NCBI GenBank assembly: GCA_009702305.1
Contig: WLIH01000078.1
Coordinates: 1 to 8,512, forward strand
Direction of reading: 5' to 3'
Source of the DNA: Actinomycetota bacterium
GTDB lineage: Bacteria; Actinomycetota; Actinomycetes; Propionibacteriales; Nocardioidaceae
Length of the DNA: 8,512 nt
In this document: piece after piece, positions 1 to 6,339 of the stretch
How positions within the stretch are numbered: position 1 is the stretch's first letter
How the letters are laid out: the number at the start of each line of letters is the position of its first letter
Program-made: the position numbers and the translations under genes
Notes under the pieces: model-generated
What the model was told of the DNA's origin: nothing
The model's input: only the letters and a program-made list of their open reading frames with translations
Database searches by the model: none

Positions 1-1
1 G

Positions 2-370
2 GTCGGGCACCGGCTCCAGGTGGAGATCACCGCGACCCGCGAGGGCTACGCGACCTTGGCCCTCCTCTCCCCGGCCACCGCCCGGATCCACGACAACGTG
101 CTCGAGCCGAAGGTCGCCCTGGACCGGGAGAAGGTCCGTGCCGGCGCGAAGCTGACGGTGACCGGCGCGGGGCTGACCCCGGGGGACGCGTACGCCCTCC
201 GACTCTGGCCCGACGAGCTCGCGAGCGCGGTGGCCGACGAGTTCGGTGAGATCCGGGTCCGGGTCGCCATCCCGGCCGCTGCCGAGCTGGGGGAGCGACG
301 GATCAAGCTGGTCGCGCCCGACGGCACCGTGCTGACGGCCACCGTGGAGGTGCTTCCCGCCGAGCGCTGA
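2..370 (+). CDS. C-terminal part of an Ig-like repeat protein (5' end outside window)
   Basis: The reading frame is open from the window edge and ends in TGA at 368-370, so this is the last 122 codons of a longer gene. The first visible stretch, VGHRLQVEITATREGYA, resembles the end of the Ig-like repeats found in large actinobacterial exported or surface proteins, where VG-(K/H)-RL-V-VTAT-GY is a recurring pattern. A second beta-rich module follows from about residue 40 onward: LTVTGAGLTPGDAYALRL, then DEFGEIRVRVAIPAAAELGERRIKL, with the spacing of a bacterial Ig-like or IPT-like fold. No catalytic motif, membrane anchor or sortase signal is seen at the C terminus. An exported structural or adhesive role, or a C-terminal accessory domain of a secreted enzyme, is an inference; the missing N-terminal part would decide. 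It converges on dtd, with a strong palindrome 17 bases after its stop. Confidence 0.7.
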   Translation, partial: VGHRLQVEITATREGYATLALLSPATARIHDNVLEPKVALDREKVRAGAKLTVTGAGLTPGDAYALRLWPDELASAVADEFGEIRVRVAIPAAAELGERRIKLVAPDGTVLTATVEVLPAER

Positions 371-387
371 GCGGCGCGCCTTCCCCA

Positions 388-457
388 TGTAACGCGCTGT
401 TGGTTCATCTTCTGACCCGTTGTAACGGGTCAGAAGACCGACGGACAGCGCGTTACA
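388..457. repeat. Nested 70-bp palindrome between convergent genes, likely bidirectional terminator
   Basis: The outer arms TGTAACGCGCTGT (388-400) and ACAGCGCGTTACA (445-457) are a perfect 13-bp inverted repeat. Inside them, TCTTCTGACCCGTT (408-421) and AACGGGTCAGAAGA (424-437) form a perfect 14-bp inverted repeat. Both share the same centre (422/423), and the arms are separated by 7 bases on each side. The heptamer TGTAACG occurs in the left arm, at the centre (421-427), and inverted in the right arm. It lies wholly between the stop of the Ig-like gene (370) and the corrected stop of dtd (469), where a bidirectional terminator would sit. No T-run follows on either strand, which is common for actinobacterial terminators. 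It is much less GC-rich than its surroundings, so a mobile palindromic repeat is an alternative. Confidence 0.8.
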
Positions 458-468
458 CGAAGGCGGAC

Positions 469-902
469 TCAGCTCCGGGGGCTTTCGAGCAGCACGGTGA
501 CCGGGCCGTCGTTGACCGACTCGACCTGCATGTCGGCGCCGAAGACGCCTCGGGAGACCCGGGCGCCGAGGCGGGCGAGCTCGTCGCAGACGGCGTCGTC
601 CGACGGCTCGCTGACCGGCCCGGGGCGGCGGCCTGCCAGGTGGGCCGCCGACCCTTGCGAGCGTCGGCGTACAGCGTGAACTGGCTGACCACGAGCACCG
701 GCGCAGCGGTGTCGGAGGCGGAGCGCTCGTCGCGCAGGATCCGCAGGTCCCAGATCTTGCGGGCCATCCAGGCCACGTCCGTCGGCCCGTCGTCGTGGGT
801 GACGCCGACGTAGACCAGCAGACCGGGCTCGTCGATCTCGCCGACGATCTCGCCGGCGACGCGCACCCGGGCGCGCAGGACTCGCTGCAGGACGGCTCGC
901 AC
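469..902 (-). pseudogene. dtd: D-aminoacyl-tRNA deacylase (Dtd), interrupted by a one-base frameshift
   Basis: Dtd hydrolyses D-amino acids wrongly attached to tRNA (cytosolic proofreading). The GTG start at 902-900 gives [15 protein letters not shown], matching the family N terminus. The catalytic motif SQFTLYA, followed by [16 protein letters not shown], is read in the first frame. After about position 620 the family sequence continues only in the next frame: [29 protein letters not shown], then the second signature VNDGPVT and VLLESPRS with TGA at 471-469. One missing base in the GC-rich run at about 615-621 (minus strand reads GGGCCGG where GGGCCCGG is expected) explains the shift. Restoring it gives 144 residues, the normal Dtd length. 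As written, the first frame runs to TAA at 455-453 inside the palindrome, with a nonsense C terminus lacking the Gly-Pro motif. A real inactivating mutation and a sequencing error are both possible. The gene is divergent from the patatin gene, 24 bases between starts. Confidence 0.85.
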
Positions 903-926
903 GGGGCCATCGTGCAGGATGGCCGG

Positions 927-1769
927 GTGAGACGTGGACTGGTCCTGGGCGGCGGAGGCATCACCGGCATCGCGTGGGAGACGGGGCTGCTCGCCGGCCT
1001 GGCCGACGCGGGGGTCGACCTGACCTCGGCCGACCGGGTGATCGGCACCTCGGCCGGCTCGATCGTCGGCGCGCAGATCACCAGTGGCACGCCGCTCGAC
1101 GAGCTCTACCGGCGCCAGCTGCTCCCGCCGGCCGACGACGCCCCGCTGGCCAGGATCGGGGGAGGAGTGGTGCTGGCCTTCGCGATGTCGATGCTCCGGG
1201 CGCGCGGCGACCTGGAGCGCTTCGGCCGGGTGCTGGGGGCTCGCGCCGTGCGCGCCGCGGCCGCCGGACGCACCCCGAGCGTGGCTGATCGCTATGCCCA
1301 GGTGCGGATCCGGCTGATCGACACGACCTGGCCCGAGCGCGACCTCGTCGTCACGGCGGTCGACGTCGGGACCGGTGAGCTCGCGGCCTTCCGACCCGGC
1401 GGCGACGTGGGACTCGAGGACGCCGTCAACGCGAGCTGCGCCGTCCCGTGCGTCTACCCGCCGATCCCGATCAACGGGCGCACCTATGTCGACGGCGGCG
1501 CCCGCTCCGGCGCCAACGCCGACCTGGCCGCGGGCTGCGACCGCGTCGTCGCGATCACCCCGCTGGACCGCTCCGTCGGACCGATCCGCAGCGCCTCCCA
1601 GCAGCTCGGCGACCTCGGCGTGCCGCACCTCGTGATCTCGCCCGACGACGCCTCGCGCTCCGCGATCGGCAAGAACGTGCTCGACCCGGCCGCCCGTCCC
1701 CCGTCGGCCCGGGCGGGCTACGCCCAGGCGGCGGCGTACGTCGATCGGGTCCGTGAGCTCTGGACATGA
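927..1769 (+). CDS. Patatin-like phospholipase / serine hydrolase
   Basis: This 280-residue protein has the marks of the patatin-like (RssA-type) acyl hydrolases, which cleave lipid or other acyl esters with a Ser-Asp dyad. The oxyanion-hole glycine loop GGGGITG is at residues 8-14, the nucleophile elbow GTSAG at 40-44 (Ser42), and the DGG motif in YVDGGARSG supplies Asp189. There is no signal peptide or clear membrane segment, so it is probably cytoplasmic or peripheral. I chose GTG at 927 because it places the glycine loop at the N terminus as usual in the family, and AGGA (916-919) lies 7 bases upstream. GTG at 912 is an alternative. Longer in-frame extension upstream would overlap dtd and has no family resemblance. 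The stop overlaps the next gene's start as ATGA (1766-1769), implying translational coupling. The physiological substrate cannot be read from the sequence. Confidence 0.9.
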   Translation: MRRGLVLGGGGITGIAWETGLLAGLADAGVDLTSADRVIGTSAGSIVGAQITSGTPLDELYRRQLLPPADDAPLARIGGGVVLAFAMSMLRARGDLERFGRVLGARAVRAAAAGRTPSVADRYAQVRIRLIDTTWPERDLVVTAVDVGTGELAAFRPGGDVGLEDAVNASCAVPCVYPPIPINGRTYVDGGARSGANADLAAGCDRVVAITPLDRSVGPIRSASQQLGDLGVPHLVISPDDASRSAIGKNVLDPAARPPSARAGYAQAAAYVDRVRELWT

Positions 1770-2029
1770 GCGCCGACGACCCCGCGGCGCTCTTCGCCCG
1801 GGTGCCGCTGGGGCACACGGTGGTCGTCTACGACGGCCGCCGCTGGGGACTGACCCGCACGACCCAGGTCGGCGGTCGCTCGCAGAAGGTCTGGGCCGAG
1901 GAGCTGGGCGGCACCGGCACCATCAGCGCCAACCTCTACTCCGTCGAGGGCGAGGGTGACACGTTCCGGCCGTGCGAGATGCCGGCGGCCACGGTGCTGG
2001 ACTTCCTGGCCGGCTGGGCGCCAGCCTGA
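1766..2029 (+). CDS. Small conserved-looking protein of unknown function, 87 aa
   Basis: I do not recognise an assigned function. The protein reads as a compact, soluble, mixed alpha/beta domain. A basic beta-type stretch ([20 protein letters not shown], residues 20-39) is followed by [20 protein letters not shown] (41-60), then [18 protein letters not shown] (67-84), likely a C-terminal helix. The single Cys70 lies in the PCEMP motif. There is no signal peptide or membrane segment. The tightly patterned core and third-position GC preference support a real gene. The ATG overlaps the stop of the patatin gene (ATGA), and the next gene starts 4 bases after its TGA, so it is the middle gene of a three-gene operon. 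Whether it acts with the patatin hydrolase is an inference from coupling only. A lone Cys in a conserved-looking motif could suggest a redox or metal role, but I see no second partner residue. Confidence 0.75.
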   Translation: MSADDPAALFARVPLGHTVVVYDGRRWGLTRTTQVGGRSQKVWAEELGGTGTISANLYSVEGEGDTFRPCEMPAATVLDFLAGWAPA

Positions 2030-2033
2030 GGTC

Positions 2034-2426
2034 ATGGCGCACCCGCAGATGTTCCGAGACGACGATCCCGCCCTGGCGCGGTTGCGTGAGCTCGCCCTTG
2101 CGCTGCCCGGGGCTGAGGTGAAGGTGTCGCACGGGCGCCCGGCGTTCTTCACGACCAAGGTCTTCGCCTACTACGGCGGCTCGCTCAAGGCCAACGACGG
2201 GTGGGTCGAGCACGCCTCCTGCGTCCTGGTGCTCCTGGAGCCCGATGAGCGGGAGGCGCTGCTGCTCGAGGACCGCACCTTCGTGCCGGCCTATCTCGGC
2301 CCCTCGGGCTGGCTCGGCATCGATCTCCCGGAGCTGGATGACGTCGACGGCTGGACCGAGGTGGCCGAGCTGCTCGACGCGTCCTTCCGGCGGACGGCCC
2401 CTGGCCGGCTGGTCGCCCGGCTCTGA
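2034..2426 (+). CDS. MmcQ/YjbR family protein
   Basis: This 130-residue protein fits the MmcQ/YjbR family (DUF419), which has a double-wing DNA-binding-like fold and no well-established biochemical role. Visible family traits are the N-terminal helix with LRELALALPGAEVKVSHGRP, the aromatic strand FFTTKVFAYYGG, and the C-terminal RTFVPAYLGPSGWLGIDL, followed by a final helix (WTEVAELLDASFRRTAP). The ATG at 2034 gives the usual family length. Longer in-frame extension (to 1956) overlaps the preceding gene and lacks family resemblance. A GAGG lies only 2 bases before the ATG, so translation probably relies on coupling with the upstream gene, 4 bases away. It is the last gene of the patatin operon and converges with the CitE-like gene 7 bases later. 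DNA binding is inferred from the family fold, not shown here. Confidence 0.85.
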   Translation: MAHPQMFRDDDPALARLRELALALPGAEVKVSHGRPAFFTTKVFAYYGGSLKANDGWVEHASCVLVLLEPDEREALLLEDRTFVPAYLGPSGWLGIDLPELDDVDGWTEVAELLDASFRRTAPGRLVARL

Positions 2427-2440
2427 GCGCCCGTCAGCCG
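2418..2440. terminator. Short imperfect hairpin across the convergent stop codons
   Basis: The TGA of the MmcQ-like gene (2424-2426) and the TCA that is the opposite-strand stop of the CitE-like gene (2434-2436) lie in a small stem. Bases 2423-2426 pair with 2434-2437, and after a 2-base bulge 2418-2420 pair with 2438-2440, leaving a 7-base loop. With only 7 bases between the genes, this is the only place a shared terminator could sit. Two facing TGA stops pair by chance, so the support is weak. Confidence 0.25.
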
Positions 2441-3297
2441 AGGGCCAGGATCGCCTCGTGGATCGCGAGCGTGCGCTCGGCGGACTCGACGTGGAGGTTC
2501 TCCACCATCCGGCCGTTGTAGGTGACGACGCCGGCGCCCTTGCCGTCCTCCCAGGCCTGGATCAGCCCGCGGGCGTCCTCGACGGCCTGCTCGCTCGGGG
2601 CGTAGGCGGTGTTAGCGCCCTCGACCTGACCGGGGTGGATCAGGGTCTTGCCGTCGAAGCCCATCTGCCGACCCTGCTCGCACTCGGCGAGGAACCCATC
2701 GACGTTCTTCACGTCGTTGAAGACGCCGTCGAGGATCGCGATGCCAGCGGCGCGGGCCGCGAGCAGGGCGGTGTGCAACGACGCGACGATCGGTGCGCGG
2801 CCGGGCACGTGCTCGGCGTACAGCTCCTTGACGAGGTCGTTGGTGCCCATCACCAGCGCGGTCAGGCGATGCGACGCGGCGGCGATCTCACGGACGTTGA
2901 AGATCGCCTCCGGCGTCTCGATCATCGCCCAGAGCTTGGTGTGCGCAGGGGCGCCTGCCGACTCCAGGGCGGTCGCCAGTCCACGGACCTCGTCGGGGGT
3001 GTTCACCTTGGGCACGACGACCGCGTGCGGCCCGGCCGCAGCGGCCGCGACCAGGTCAGCGGCGTGCCACTCGGTGCCGATGGCGTTGACGCGGATGGTC
3101 AGGGTGCGTCGGCCGTACTCGCCCGAGCCGACCGCGGCCGCAGCCGCTTCGCGGGCCGCCGGCTTGGCGTCGGGGGCGACGGCGTCCTCGAGGTCGAAGA
3201 TGATGCCGTCGGCCGGCAGCGTCTTGGCCTTCTCGAGGGCCTTGGCGTTGGAGCTGGGCATGTAGAGGACGCTGCGCAGCGGGGTGAAGTCGCTCAT
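2434..3297 (-). CDS. CitE-like CoA-ester lyase (HpcH/HpaI family)
   Basis: A 287-residue TIM-barrel protein of the HpcH/HpaI aldolase/citrate lyase beta-like family. Members cleave, condense or hydrolyse acyl-CoA esters such as malyl-CoA, citramalyl-CoA or beta-methylmalyl-CoA. Family marks in order: RSVLYMPSSN (8-17), FDLEDAV (34-40), RVN with Arg69 (CoA/acyl binding), PKV (96-98), the Mg-binding Glu127 in IETPEAIFN, Asp154 in MGTNDLVKE, and GFDGKTLIHPGQV (213-225) near the C terminus, as in CLYBL and CitE-like proteins. The gene starts 2 bases after the stop of the malyl-CoA-lyase-like gene, with GAGG about 10 bases before ATG, so the two are cotranscribed. Pairing of two different family members resembles Rhodobacter, where Mcl1 is the lyase and Mcl2 a malyl-CoA thioesterase. 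By analogy this shorter protein could be the thioesterase or a citramalyl-CoA lyase; substrate is not decidable from the sequence. Confidence 0.9.
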   Translation of the reverse strand: MSDFTPLRSVLYMPSSNAKALEKAKTLPADGIIFDLEDAVAPDAKPAAREAAAAAVGSGEYGRRTLTIRVNAIGTEWHAADLVAAAAAGPHAVVVPKVNTPDEVRGLATALESAGAPAHTKLWAMIETPEAIFNVREIAAASHRLTALVMGTNDLVKELYAEHVPGRAPIVASLHTALLAARAAGIAILDGVFNDVKNVDGFLAECEQGRQMGFDGKTLIHPGQVEGANTAYAPSEQAVEDARGLIQAWEDGKGAGVVTYNGRMVENLHVESAERTLAIHEAILALG

Positions 3298-3299
3298 GG

Positions 3300-4370
3300 T
3301 CAGTCCACCTCGATGGCGTCGTACTGCTGCTTGAGCTCGGGATCGATGGCCGCGAGCTCCTCGGCCAGGCGCACCATCACCAGGCACTGCTTGAGCGACG
3401 CGTCGTCCTCCATCTTGCCGTCGAGCATCACCGCGCCGGTGCCGTCGCCCATGGCCGCGACGACGCGTCGGGCGTGGCGGATGTCCGCCACGCTCGGGCT
3501 GAAGACGCGGTTGGCGATCGCGATCTGCTTGGGGTGCAGGCTCCAGGTGCCGACGCAGCCGAGCAGGAAGGCGTTGCGGAACTGGTCCTCGCAGGCCACC
3601 ACGTCGGCGATGTCGCCGAACGGGCCGTAGTAGGGATAGATCCCGTGCATCGCGCACGCGTCGACCATCCGCGCGATCGTGTAGTGCCACAGGTCCTGCT
3701 GGTACGTCGCGCGCGGAGCCTCGATGTCGGCCTGGTCGCTGGAGGCGGGGTCCTGGCGCACCAGGTAGCCGGGGTGGCCGCCACCGACCCGGGTGGTCTT
3801 CATGCGACGGTCGGCGGCGAGGTCGGCCGGTCCGAGGGAGAGACCCTGCATGCGCGGGCTCGCTCCGCAGATCTCCTCGATGTTGGCGACGCCGCGAGCG
3901 GTCTCGAGGATCGCGTGCACCAGGATCGGCGTGGTGATGCCGGCCTTGGCCTCGAGCTGGGCGAGCAGTCGGTCGACGTAGTGGATGTCCTCGGCGCCCT
4001 GCACCTTGGGCACCATGATCACGTCGAGCTTGTCGCCGATCGCCGGCACCAGCGTGGTCAGGTCGTCGAGCACCCACGGGCTGTCGAGCGAGTTGATGCG
4101 CGTCCACAGCTGGGTCGGACCGAAGTCCGTCTCCTGAGCGATCCGGACCAGACCCTCACGGGCCGCGACCTTGTTGTCGGCCTTGATCGCGTCCTCGAGG
4201 TTGCCGAGCAGCACGTCGACCGTGCCGACCATGGCGGGGATCTTGGCCGCCATCTTCGCGTTGCTCGGGTCGAAGAAGTGGATGGCCCGGCTGGGCCTGG
4301 CCGGGATCTCGGTCGGCGGCTGGGGCGCCCCCACGGCCAGGGGGCGGAAGAAGTCCTTGGCGGTACGCAT
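3300..4370 (-). CDS. Malyl-CoA lyase-like enzyme (HpcH/HpaI family)
   Basis: This 356-residue protein resembles the Mcl branch of the HpcH/HpaI family, which reversibly cleaves malyl-CoA or beta-methylmalyl-CoA to glyoxylate plus acetyl- or propionyl-CoA using Mg2+. Visible marks are [11 protein letters not shown] (57-67), [10 protein letters not shown] with Arg91, MVPKV with Lys122, Glu156 in ILETARG, Asp183 in [11 protein letters not shown], the YYGPFGD segment (247-253), and [18 protein letters not shown] (276-293). The last three align well with Rhodobacter Mcl1. It is about 35 residues longer than Mcl1, with an extended N terminus (1-28) and a longer loop at about 197-225 ([19 protein letters not shown]). 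The ATG at 4370-4368 has no obvious Shine-Dalgarno. It follows the DUF1992 gene by 22 bases and precedes the CitE-like gene by 2. A role in the ethylmalonyl-CoA or glyoxylate-linked route is inferred from family and pairing. Confidence 0.87.
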   Translation of the reverse strand: MRTAKDFFRPLAVGAPQPPTEIPARPSRAIHFFDPSNAKMAAKIPAMVGTVDVLLGNLEDAIKADNKVAAREGLVRIAQETDFGPTQLWTRINSLDSPWVLDDLTTLVPAIGDKLDVIMVPKVQGAEDIHYVDRLLAQLEAKAGITTPILVHAILETARGVANIEEICGASPRMQGLSLGPADLAADRRMKTTRVGGGHPGYLVRQDPASSDQADIEAPRATYQQDLWHYTIARMVDACAMHGIYPYYGPFGDIADVVACEDQFRNAFLLGCVGTWSLHPKQIAIANRVFSPSVADIRHARRVVAAMGDGTGAVMLDGKMEDDASLKQCLVMVRLAEELAAIDPELKQQYDAIEVD

Positions 4371-4392
4371 GGGCGGAAGTTAGCAGCGATGC

Positions 4393-4929
4393 CTACCCGC
4401 CGGTATGACCGATCTCTCGCCGGCGTCTCGCGCGCTGCCACCACCGACGTGCGGGCGGTGGCGCAGGTGCGGCAGCACGGGCCGCGGCGCGACGCTCCGA
4501 GCGACGCCGCGACCAGGCCTCGACCTCGTCGTCGACGTCGCGCGGCATGGTGATCAGCGGCGGTCCGTCGTTCGGCGTGTAGCGGGCGCGGAGCACGCGG
4601 GCGTTGAAGTCCTCGAGCTCGCGGCGCACCTCGCGCTCGGCGACCAGGGCGTCGAGACGCTCGTCGAGCTCGGCGTCCTCCTTGCGCAGTGCGAGACTCG
4701 GCGGCAGCACGCCGGTGATGCGCTCGCGCTCGATCAGCTGCTTGAGCCACCAGTCGGGGTCGGGGTCGGAGCCGAGGCTGGCGATCGGCTTGCCGGCTCC
4801 GGGCAGGTCGTCGAAGTCGCCACGCTCCATGGCGATCCGGATCTGCTGGTCGACCCAGCTCTGCTGCTGGGCGATGCGGGCTGCGGCCGCGCTGCGGCCG
4901 GTGCGCTGGTCGATCTCTCGGTCGGTCAT
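4393..4929 (-). CDS. DUF1992 (DnaJ-C28-like conserved domain) protein
   Basis: A 178-residue protein carrying the DUF1992 domain, named after a conserved region of eukaryotic DNAJC28; the bacterial role is not established. The hallmark GDFDDLPGAGKPI is at residues 37-49, preceded by WVDQQIRIAMERG and followed by DPDWWLKQLIERERI and the helical LPPSLALRKE. A charged helical stretch (83-116) then leads to FNARVLRARYTP and a low-complexity Ala/Pro/Arg tail (145-171) ending REIGHTGG. There is no J domain, signal peptide or membrane segment. The ATG at 4929-4927 is well supported by AGGAGGT-like pairing: ACCTCC at 4935-4940 on the plus strand, about 5 bases away. It is the first gene of a probable three-gene transcript with the two HpcH/HpaI genes, 43 bases after the lipase stop. 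A functional link to acyl-CoA metabolism is not evident. Confidence 0.9.
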   Translation of the reverse strand: MTDREIDQRTGRSAAAARIAQQQSWVDQQIRIAMERGDFDDLPGAGKPIASLGSDPDPDWWLKQLIERERITGVLPPSLALRKEDAELDERLDALVAEREVRRELEDFNARVLRARYTPNDGPPLITMPRDVDDEVEAWSRRRSERRAAARAAAPAPPPARRWWQRARRRREIGHTGG

Positions 4930-4930
4930 C

Positions 4931-4972
4931 GGGCACCTCCGACCTCGAGATTACCCCCGGTCCGGTGTGCCC
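4931..4972 (-). promoter_or_regulatory. Imperfect hairpin over the DUF1992 ribosome binding site
   Basis: GGGCAC (4931-4936) pairs with GTGCCC (4967-4972), and GACC (4941-4944) pairs with GGTC (4959-4962), with a partly paired internal loop between. It fills the 43-base gap between the lipase stop and the DUF1992 start, and includes the Shine-Dalgarno core (4935-4940). It could end lipase transcripts or mask the ribosome site. The pairing is short enough to be chance in such GC-rich DNA. Confidence 0.25.
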
Positions 4973-6166
4973 CTAGGAGGCGAAGAGCCCGGCGACGAAG
5001 GGCACCGAGTCGGGCAGCGAGAGGTCCATCGTCGTGTTGTGGTCGCCGGGATAGGTCCGGAACGTCACGTCGGCGCCGTTGGCGGTGAGCACGGCGACGT
5101 AGGCCGCCGTCGTCTCCATCGGCACGTCGGTGTCGATCAGCCCGTTGGCCAGGAACACCGGCTGCTCGAAGCTGGTCTCCGGCATCCCCATGTAGTCGCG
5201 GGCCGCCTCGACGAAGCCGGGCAGGGCTGCGAGTGGGGTGCTGAAGAAGTCGCCGATCGCCGTGCCCGTGACGGCCTCGGCGAGCGCGTCTCCGCAGAGC
5301 TTCTCCGCCAGCGCCATGAAGGTCTTGCCGGTCTCCGAGAGGGCACTGTCGATGTCGAGCTCGGGGTGCGCGTAGCGCATGCCCGCCAGGATGTAGAGGA
5401 TGTACGACGACAGGTGCGGGCTGGCATCGACCGGCAGTACGCCCGGTCCGGCCGCGGAGACGAGCAGCTCGATGTAGGCGGGCGTGCCGGTGCCGACCCC
5501 GCCGCGGAAGTCCAGGCCCGGGCCGCCGAACTCGGTCGCGTAGCTGGCCGTCGCGATCGCCGCGCCGCCGCCCTGGGACTGGCCGATGACGACCCACTTC
5601 CTGGACAGCCGCTGACGGGCGGGCAGGTGCGCCGTCGAGTACGCCTGCGCCGCCTTCACCATGTCGACCACGCTGTGGGCGGTCGTGGTGGCGTCGAGAT
5701 AGGGGTGCTTGCCGGGGGTGCCGAGACCGACGTAGTCGCTGGCGACGATCGCGTAGCCCTGGGCCATCCAGGTGCCGAGATAGGCGAAGTCGCGCTCGGG
5801 CAGCGCGGGTCCGATCCGCGACGGAGCGCACGCGTCGGCGAGCCCGGAGGTGCCGTGGGCCCACGATACGACGGGCCAGCCGCCCGCCGGAGCCTTGCCC
5901 TTCGGGACGAAGATCGTGCCGGTGCTCGTCGCGCTCTCGCCGAACGGGTCGGTGGTCGCGTAGGTCACCTTGACGGCGCGTCCGGTGCCCGGGATCCACA
6001 GGTCCTTCTTCAGCGGGCCGCTGCGCAGCAGCGCACCCGCCGCCGCAGTGCCGCGCTCGGGCGTCGCGCCGCTGCCGCTCGCCGAGGTGGCGACCCCGGC
6101 TGCGGTGGTGGTGGCCACGACGGCGGTCGTGATCAGGGCAGCGAGGGTGCGGCGGCGGGCGAGCAT
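4973..6166 (-). CDS. Secreted lipase/esterase (secretory lipase, alpha/beta hydrolase)
   Basis: This 397-residue protein fits the secretory lipase family (LIP), exported alpha/beta hydrolases that cleave acylglycerols or related esters. It begins with a classical signal peptide: MLARRRTLAA, then a hydrophobic Ala/Val/Thr-rich core to about residue 29, with likely cleavage near TSA-SGSG. Visible catalytic elements are the oxyanion HG in SWAHGTSG (101-108), the nucleophile elbow GQSQG (195-199, Ser197), Asp345 in NGLIDTDVP, and His376 in PGDHNT, giving a complete triad in the right order. Cys113 and Cys291 could form a disulfide after export. ATG at 6166 was chosen because it places the Arg-rich n-region and hydrophobic core at the N terminus; upstream in-frame codons give no plausible leader. 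It is 173 bases downstream of the nitroreductase stop on the same strand, so it may have its own promoter. Confidence 0.9.
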   Translation of the reverse strand: MLARRRTLAALITTAVVATTTAAGVATSASGSGATPERGTAAAGALLRSGPLKKDLWIPGTGRAVKVTYATTDPFGESATSTGTIFVPKGKAPAGGWPVVSWAHGTSGLADACAPSRIGPALPERDFAYLGTWMAQGYAIVASDYVGLGTPGKHPYLDATTTAHSVVDMVKAAQAYSTAHLPARQRLSRKWVVIGQSQGGGAAIATASYATEFGGPGLDFRGGVGTGTPAYIELLVSAAGPGVLPVDASPHLSSYILYILAGMRYAHPELDIDSALSETGKTFMALAEKLCGDALAEAVTGTAIGDFFSTPLAALPGFVEAARDYMGMPETSFEQPVFLANGLIDTDVPMETTAAYVAVLTANGADVTFRTYPGDHNTTMDLSLPDSVPFVAGLFAS

Positions 6167-6339
6167 GCAGGCCCAACGAACCGGGTCCGCCGAAGGTGAC
6201 GGCCATGACCCCACCGGTATCGGTGACCCGCCGCGACTGTGCAGCCCGGGTGTCTCACATCCGAGACCGAACGGCGTGGGGGCGCGTTGACCGGCGTACG
6301 CCGGAGCGCTGGACTGGGCAGGTGCTCCCCGCGTCCGCC
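6167..6339. promoter_or_regulatory. Gap upstream of lipase with two short palindromes
   Basis: This 173-base gap between the nitroreductase stop and the lipase start holds no supported gene. Two inverted repeats stand out: the perfect 14-mer CCGGCGTACGCCGG (6291-6304), and CACCG-GTAT-CGGTG (6212-6225), the latter about 46 bases before the lipase ATG. They could be operators or, for the first, part of a terminator for the nitroreductase transcript. I cannot identify -10 or -35 elements with confidence. The core GGCGTACGCC also occurs inside a coding region at 7421-7430, so it is not specific to regulation. Confidence 0.3.

Noticed and set aside
795..926. N-terminal extension of the patatin-like gene
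   Set aside because: The added residues are antisense to the conserved dtd start and precede the glycine loop with low-complexity sequence. GTG 927 with AGGA upstream fits better.
453..1628. A 391-codon minus-strand open frame containing the Dtd N terminus
   Set aside because: Upstream of GTG 902 it is the antisense shadow of the patatin gene with no family resemblance. Downstream of about 620 it is the wrong frame of dtd. Only 902-469 is supported.
1766..2426. Reading the patatin, small protein and MmcQ-like genes as an antiphage defence operon
   Set aside because: Patatin effectors in known defence systems sit beside cyclases or sensors. None is here, and MmcQ/YjbR proteins are common housekeeping-type neighbours.
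3298..4107. Extension of the CitE-like gene to a 557-residue protein
   Set aside because: The extension is an out-of-frame, Arg-rich reading of the malyl-CoA-lyase-like gene. MSDFTPLRSVLYMPSSN at 3297 is the natural family start.
4604..6199. Long plus-strand open frame opposite the lipase and DUF1992 genes
   Set aside because: Its translation is compositionally biased and resembles no family, while the minus strand has a complete lipase with signal peptide and catalytic triad. It is a GC-bias shadow.
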